Positions 50,917 to 53,181 of a stretch of 53,181 nucleotides of DNA are shown one piece after another; the stretch's first letter is position 1; every line of letters begins with the position of its first letter. Origin of the DNA: a virus; the IMG/VR virus record IMGVR_UViG_3300034284_000679, positions 1 to 53,181 of that record; one strand, 5' to 3'. The notes beneath the pieces are model-generated. The model saw nothing but the letters and a program-made list of their open reading frames with translations. It searched no databases and was not told where the DNA came from. A program made the position numbers and the translations under genes.

Positions 50917-51362
50917 TGACTTCCTTAAATAAAACATACAAAGGAATATTCAAACCAAAGAACCCAGCAAAATATAACGGAGATGCGTCAAACATCATTT
51001 ATCGTTCTTCGTGGGAACTCAGGGTTATGAAATATTTTGATGACAATCCAAACGTGATTTGGTGGGCTTCCGAAGAATTATCAATTCCTTACAAGTCTCC
51101 AGTGGACAACAGAATGCACAAGTATTACCCTGATTTTGTTGCAAAACTCAAAGTGAAAACTGGCCTGATAAAAACTGTAATGATTGAGGTAAAACCAAAC
51201 GCCCAAACCAAGATGCCAGTACAGAAACGGCAGACAAAACGATTCATTCAAGAGGCGGCAACTTACGCCATTAATCAAGAGAAGTGGCGAGCAGCCGACC
51301 TATTCTGTAAGGAACATGGATGGCAATTTCAAATATTGACTGAAAAAGAACTTGGACTTTAA
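50916..51362 (+). CDS. gp4: Head completion protein (gp4-like nuclease fold)
   Basis: The 148-aa protein equals T4 gp4 (150 aa). The course IIYRSSWELRVMKYFDDNPN, then VIWWASEELSIPYKSPVDNR, HKYYPDFVAKLKV and MIEVKPNAQTKMPVQKR, ending WQFQILTEKELGL, matches gp4 (T4: CRSTWEYRVCHYFD... YYPDF... VEVKP... KFKILTEKELGI). The E(34)...PD(70)...EVK pattern is that of TnsA-like/restriction-type endonuclease folds. By family it completes heads for tail joining. The ATG has no Shine-Dalgarno and lies only 32 bases from the divergent gp48 start. It begins the plus-strand block. Confidence 0.88.
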   Translation: MTSLNKTYKGIFKPKNPAKYNGDASNIIYRSSWELRVMKYFDDNPNVIWWASEELSIPYKSPVDNRMHKYYPDFVAKLKVKTGLIKTVMIEVKPNAQTKMPVQKRQTKRFIQEAATYAINQEKWRAADLFCKEHGWQFQILTEKELGL

Positions 51363-51370
51363 TATAAATA
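51363..51370 (+). promoter_or_regulatory. TATAAATA late-promoter-like box before the gp2-like gene
   Basis: TATAAATA directly follows the gp4 stop (TAATATAAATA), an 11-mer identical to the one at 31670-31680 on the other strand. It ends four bases before the next ATG, so a transcript from it would be nearly leaderless. Confidence 0.5.
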
Positions 51371-51374
51371 ACCA

Positions 51375-51953
51375 ATGGCATATCTATTAGACAGAATAAA
51401 TCAATCGTTGATGAAACAAGGTTTGACACCAAGAACAAACCAAGCACGCTCGTGGCTTCAATCTAAAATAACTGAATTGAATCCCACAAGACAAGCATTA
51501 CTACAGGATAGAACCCGTCTAAAGGATAATACCATAATTGGGAAAATGTATTTCTATTCATACAGTCCCAAGACGAAAGCTTCGTTGCCATACTACGACC
51601 GGTTCCCTTTGGTACTACCAATAGAACAATACAATGACGGATTTTTAGGGTTGAATTTACATTACATTCACCCAAAGCAACGGATGATTTTGTTGGATAA
51701 ATTGAGTAGTTTTGCGACCAATAAAAACTTTGATAAGAGCACCAAATTGCGTTTAAGTTATGCCGTATTGGCATCGGCTTCTAAGATATTTGAGGCGCAA
51801 CCATGTATCAAACGTTATCTATATTCACATGTTGGTTCCAGATTTTTGGAAATTACAGCTGATGAGTGGGATATAGCTGCATTATTACCAATGGAAAGTT
51901 TTGTCGGTGCTTCAACAAGTAAGGTTTATGCCGACTCAGAGGGAAAATTCTAA
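51375..51953 (+). CDS. Probable DNA end protector protein (gp2-like)
   Basis: The 192-aa protein has a core (IGKMYFYSYSPKTKASLPYY, then DRFPLVLPIEQYNDGFLGLN, LHYIHPKQRMILLDKL) followed by PCIKRYLYSHVGSRFLEITA, then WDIAALLPMESF. I associate this with the T4 gp2 family, which protects DNA ends in the completed head. T4 gp2 is longer (274 aa). In T4, gene 2 lies beside gene 4, as here. The identification rests on memory of the family pattern and on position. Another head- or tail-completion protein is the alternative. It ends in TAATG with gp54. Confidence 0.6.
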   Translation: MAYLLDRINQSLMKQGLTPRTNQARSWLQSKITELNPTRQALLQDRTRLKDNTIIGKMYFYSYSPKTKASLPYYDRFPLVLPIEQYNDGFLGLNLHYIHPKQRMILLDKLSSFATNKNFDKSTKLRLSYAVLASASKIFEAQPCIKRYLYSHVGSRFLEITADEWDIAALLPMESFVGASTSKVYADSEGKF

Positions 51954-52747
51954 TGGCTTTTACACCACAATCATTTCTGTCCAATATCAAAGCTAAAGAT
52001 GGCCTAGCAAAGAACAACCGTTTCGAGGTTATTCTTCCTATTCCACAATACGTTAATGATTTCGTTAAATCATCAGCACTCGAAAAACTTTTAAATCTAC
52101 CAACAACAATTGTAACAGATGTTTCAGATGCTATTAATCAAATTTTAGGCAATGAATCTGCGGACGGCCAATCTAAAACTAGCAATGCATCTATGTCCAG
52201 ATATTTGGCACTTCAATGTGAAAGTGCTGAATTGCCAGGTAGAGAATTAATAACAACTGATGTTAAAATTTATGGACCAACATTTAAAGTTCCATATCAA
52301 ACTCAATATAATCAGCTTGCATTAAATTTTGTATGCACAAACGAATTCTATGAGCGCAAGTTATTTGACCGCTGGTTAGATGCAATTATGCCATCTGATA
52401 CCAACAACTTGCGTTTTCCAAAAGGCGGTAACACTGGTACTGGTTATATGACCAATATTAAGGTTATTCAGTATGATGATTTTATCAAACAAATTTATGC
52501 GGTGGAAATGATTGATGCTTATCCAATTTCCATTGCTGCTCAGCCATTGTCATGGTCTGAAGAAGGATTTCACCGATTGACGGTTCAATTTGCGTACCAA
52601 AAATACCGTGTGGTATATTCTGGTCAATATGATATTGCTGCTGCGGCAGCTCAACTATTTGGAGACAAAGCATCCAGATTCTTCGACAAAGCTGGTAACT
52701 CAATTAGTGAAAGACTGATTACACCAGTTAGTAGATTAATATTTTAA
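51953..52747 (+). CDS. gp54: Baseplate tail-tube initiator (gp54-like)
   Basis: The 264-aa protein is somewhat shorter than T4 gp54 (320 aa). It has ALQCESAELPGRELITTDVK, YGPTFKVPYQTQYNQLALNF, FYERKLFDRWLDAIM, then YAVEMIDAYPISIAAQPLSW and LTVQFAYQKYRV. This is the tail-tube-like fold pattern shared by gp19, gp48 and gp54. By family, gp54 on top of gp48 starts tail-tube polymerisation. It is coupled to the gp2-like gene by TAATG and followed by gp26. The distinction from gp19 (about 163 aa) is made on length and on baseplate neighbours. Confidence 0.72.
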   Translation: MAFTPQSFLSNIKAKDGLAKNNRFEVILPIPQYVNDFVKSSALEKLLNLPTTIVTDVSDAINQILGNESADGQSKTSNASMSRYLALQCESAELPGRELITTDVKIYGPTFKVPYQTQYNQLALNFVCTNEFYERKLFDRWLDAIMPSDTNNLRFPKGGNTGTGYMTNIKVIQYDDFIKQIYAVEMIDAYPISIAAQPLSWSEEGFHRLTVQFAYQKYRVVYSGQYDIAAAAAQLFGDKASRFFDKAGNSISERLITPVSRLIF

Positions 52748-52762
52748 ATGTGAGGATATAAT

Positions 52763-53181
52763 ATGGCTTTACCAAAAATTGATGTGCCTGTATATGAAAC
52801 TAAATTGGTTTCAACGGGAAAAACGGTTAAATTTAGACCGTTCTTAGTTAAAGAACAAAAACTTTTTATGATGGCTTCAGAATCAACTGATGTTAAAGAA
52901 ACAGTTGGTGTTATCAAACAAGTTTTGAATAATTGTATTTTATCAGATGTGGATGTTGAAACATTACCAACATTCGACCTTGAACACTTATTCATGCAGC
53001 TTCGTGCTAGGTCTGTGGGTGAGGTAGTTAACCTCAAATACAACTGCAACAACATTGTCAAAAAAGACGATGGTGAAGAAAAGACATGTGGTGGTCTAGT
53101 TAAGTTTGATTTAAAATTGTTGGAGATTGAACCAACAATTGATAAAGAACATTCTACTAAAATTGTTATTTCACCAAAACT
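52763..53181 (+). CDS. gp26: Baseplate hub assembly protein (gp26-like), cut by window edge
   Basis: The open frame runs from the ATG at 52763 to the window end (139 codons). Shine-Dalgarno GAGG lies about seven bases upstream. The start, MALPKIDVPVYETKLVSTGK, then FRPFLVKEQKLFMMASESTD, is the pattern of the T4 baseplate family that includes gp26 (208 aa). LEHLFMQLRARSVGEVVNLK, then YNCNNIVKKDDGEEKTCG, with two Cys, continues it. In T4, gp26 acts in central hub assembly. gp51 is a less likely alternative. Confidence 0.75.
   Translation, partial: MALPKIDVPVYETKLVSTGKTVKFRPFLVKEQKLFMMASESTDVKETVGVIKQVLNNCILSDVDVETLPTFDLEHLFMQLRARSVGEVVNLKYNCNNIVKKDDGEEKTCGGLVKFDLKLLEIEPTIDKEHSTKIVISPK

Noticed and set aside
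50884-50937. Longer start for gp48
   Set aside because: The extension overlaps the gp4 start and the late box; MALFSLTDINFKPD with AGGA upstream is a better start.
52744-53061. Minus-strand 105-codon open frame at the right edge
   Set aside because: It is antisense to the clearly coding gp26-like gene, which has a good Shine-Dalgarno.
1-53181. tRNA genes, insertion sequences or integrase-type elements
   Set aside because: Gaps between genes are too short for tRNAs except at 21098-21226, which holds a promoter and inverted repeat; no transposase, integrase or homing endonuclease sequence was seen.

Overview
The window is part of the late (virion-structure) region of a large, AT-rich, T4-like contractile-tailed phage. 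The diagnosis rests on a near-continuous set of recognisable T4 morphogenesis homologues: gp17 (edge), gp16, gp15, gp14, gp13, gp8, a gp7-position protein, gp6, gp25, a split gp5-like spike, a gp27-like hub protein, gp53, gp48, gp4, a gp2-like protein, gp54 and gp26 (edge). The large DUF4815-type structural protein, the DUF7483-type fibre proteins and the small HPDLVRD protein are of the kind found in aquatic (cyanophage/pelagiphage-type) T4-like viruses rather than in coliphage T4. Nothing in the window identifies the host.

Layout. Almost everything is on the minus strand, so transcription runs from about 50.9 kb down to 1. (i) 1-2031: packaging and tail completion (TerL start, a Dps/ferritin-like protein, TerS gp16, gp15). 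(ii) 2045-4175: three tandem LamG-lectin proteins inserted between gp15 and gp14. (iii) 4187-6025: neck proteins gp14 and gp13. (iv) 6029-32150: about 26 kb of fibre/adhesin and accessory genes, with long repeat-rich fibres, a G8-like protein, a glycine-rich adhesin, three kelch-like proteins, two DUF7483-like proteins, small fibre partners and a putative tail-fibre chaperone. A small cassette with a glycosyltransferase sits inside it. (v) 32152-49703: baseplate wedge, spike and hub. (vi) 49705-50883: gp48. (vii) 50916-53181, plus strand: gp4, gp2-like, gp54, gp26. No gap without a gene exceeds about 130 bases.

Genes are very tightly packed. Stop and start codons often share a base (TAATG) or overlap as ATGA, so translational coupling is likely. 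Octamers matching the T4 late-promoter form (N)ATAAATA lie at many junctions, often fused to the upstream stop codon. Two regulatory structures stand out. A 12-bp hairpin hides the ribosome-binding site of a TTG-started gene and has a late-promoter-like motif in its loop (17463-17502). A near-perfect sigma70-type promoter (21131-21159) opens a three-gene glycosyltransferase unit bracketed by hairpins inside the late fibre region.

How the genes fit together: gp48/gp54 cap and start the tail tube. gp6, gp8, gp25, gp53 and the gp7-position protein form wedges around a hub made of the gp27-like protein, an OB-fold spike base and a separate beta-helical spike with an HxH tip. gp13, gp14, gp15 and gp4 complete neck and head, gp16/gp17 package DNA, and the large fibre set supplies host recognition. 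The Dps-like gene, with a complete ferroxidase ligand set between the two terminase genes, is the most unexpected single gene.
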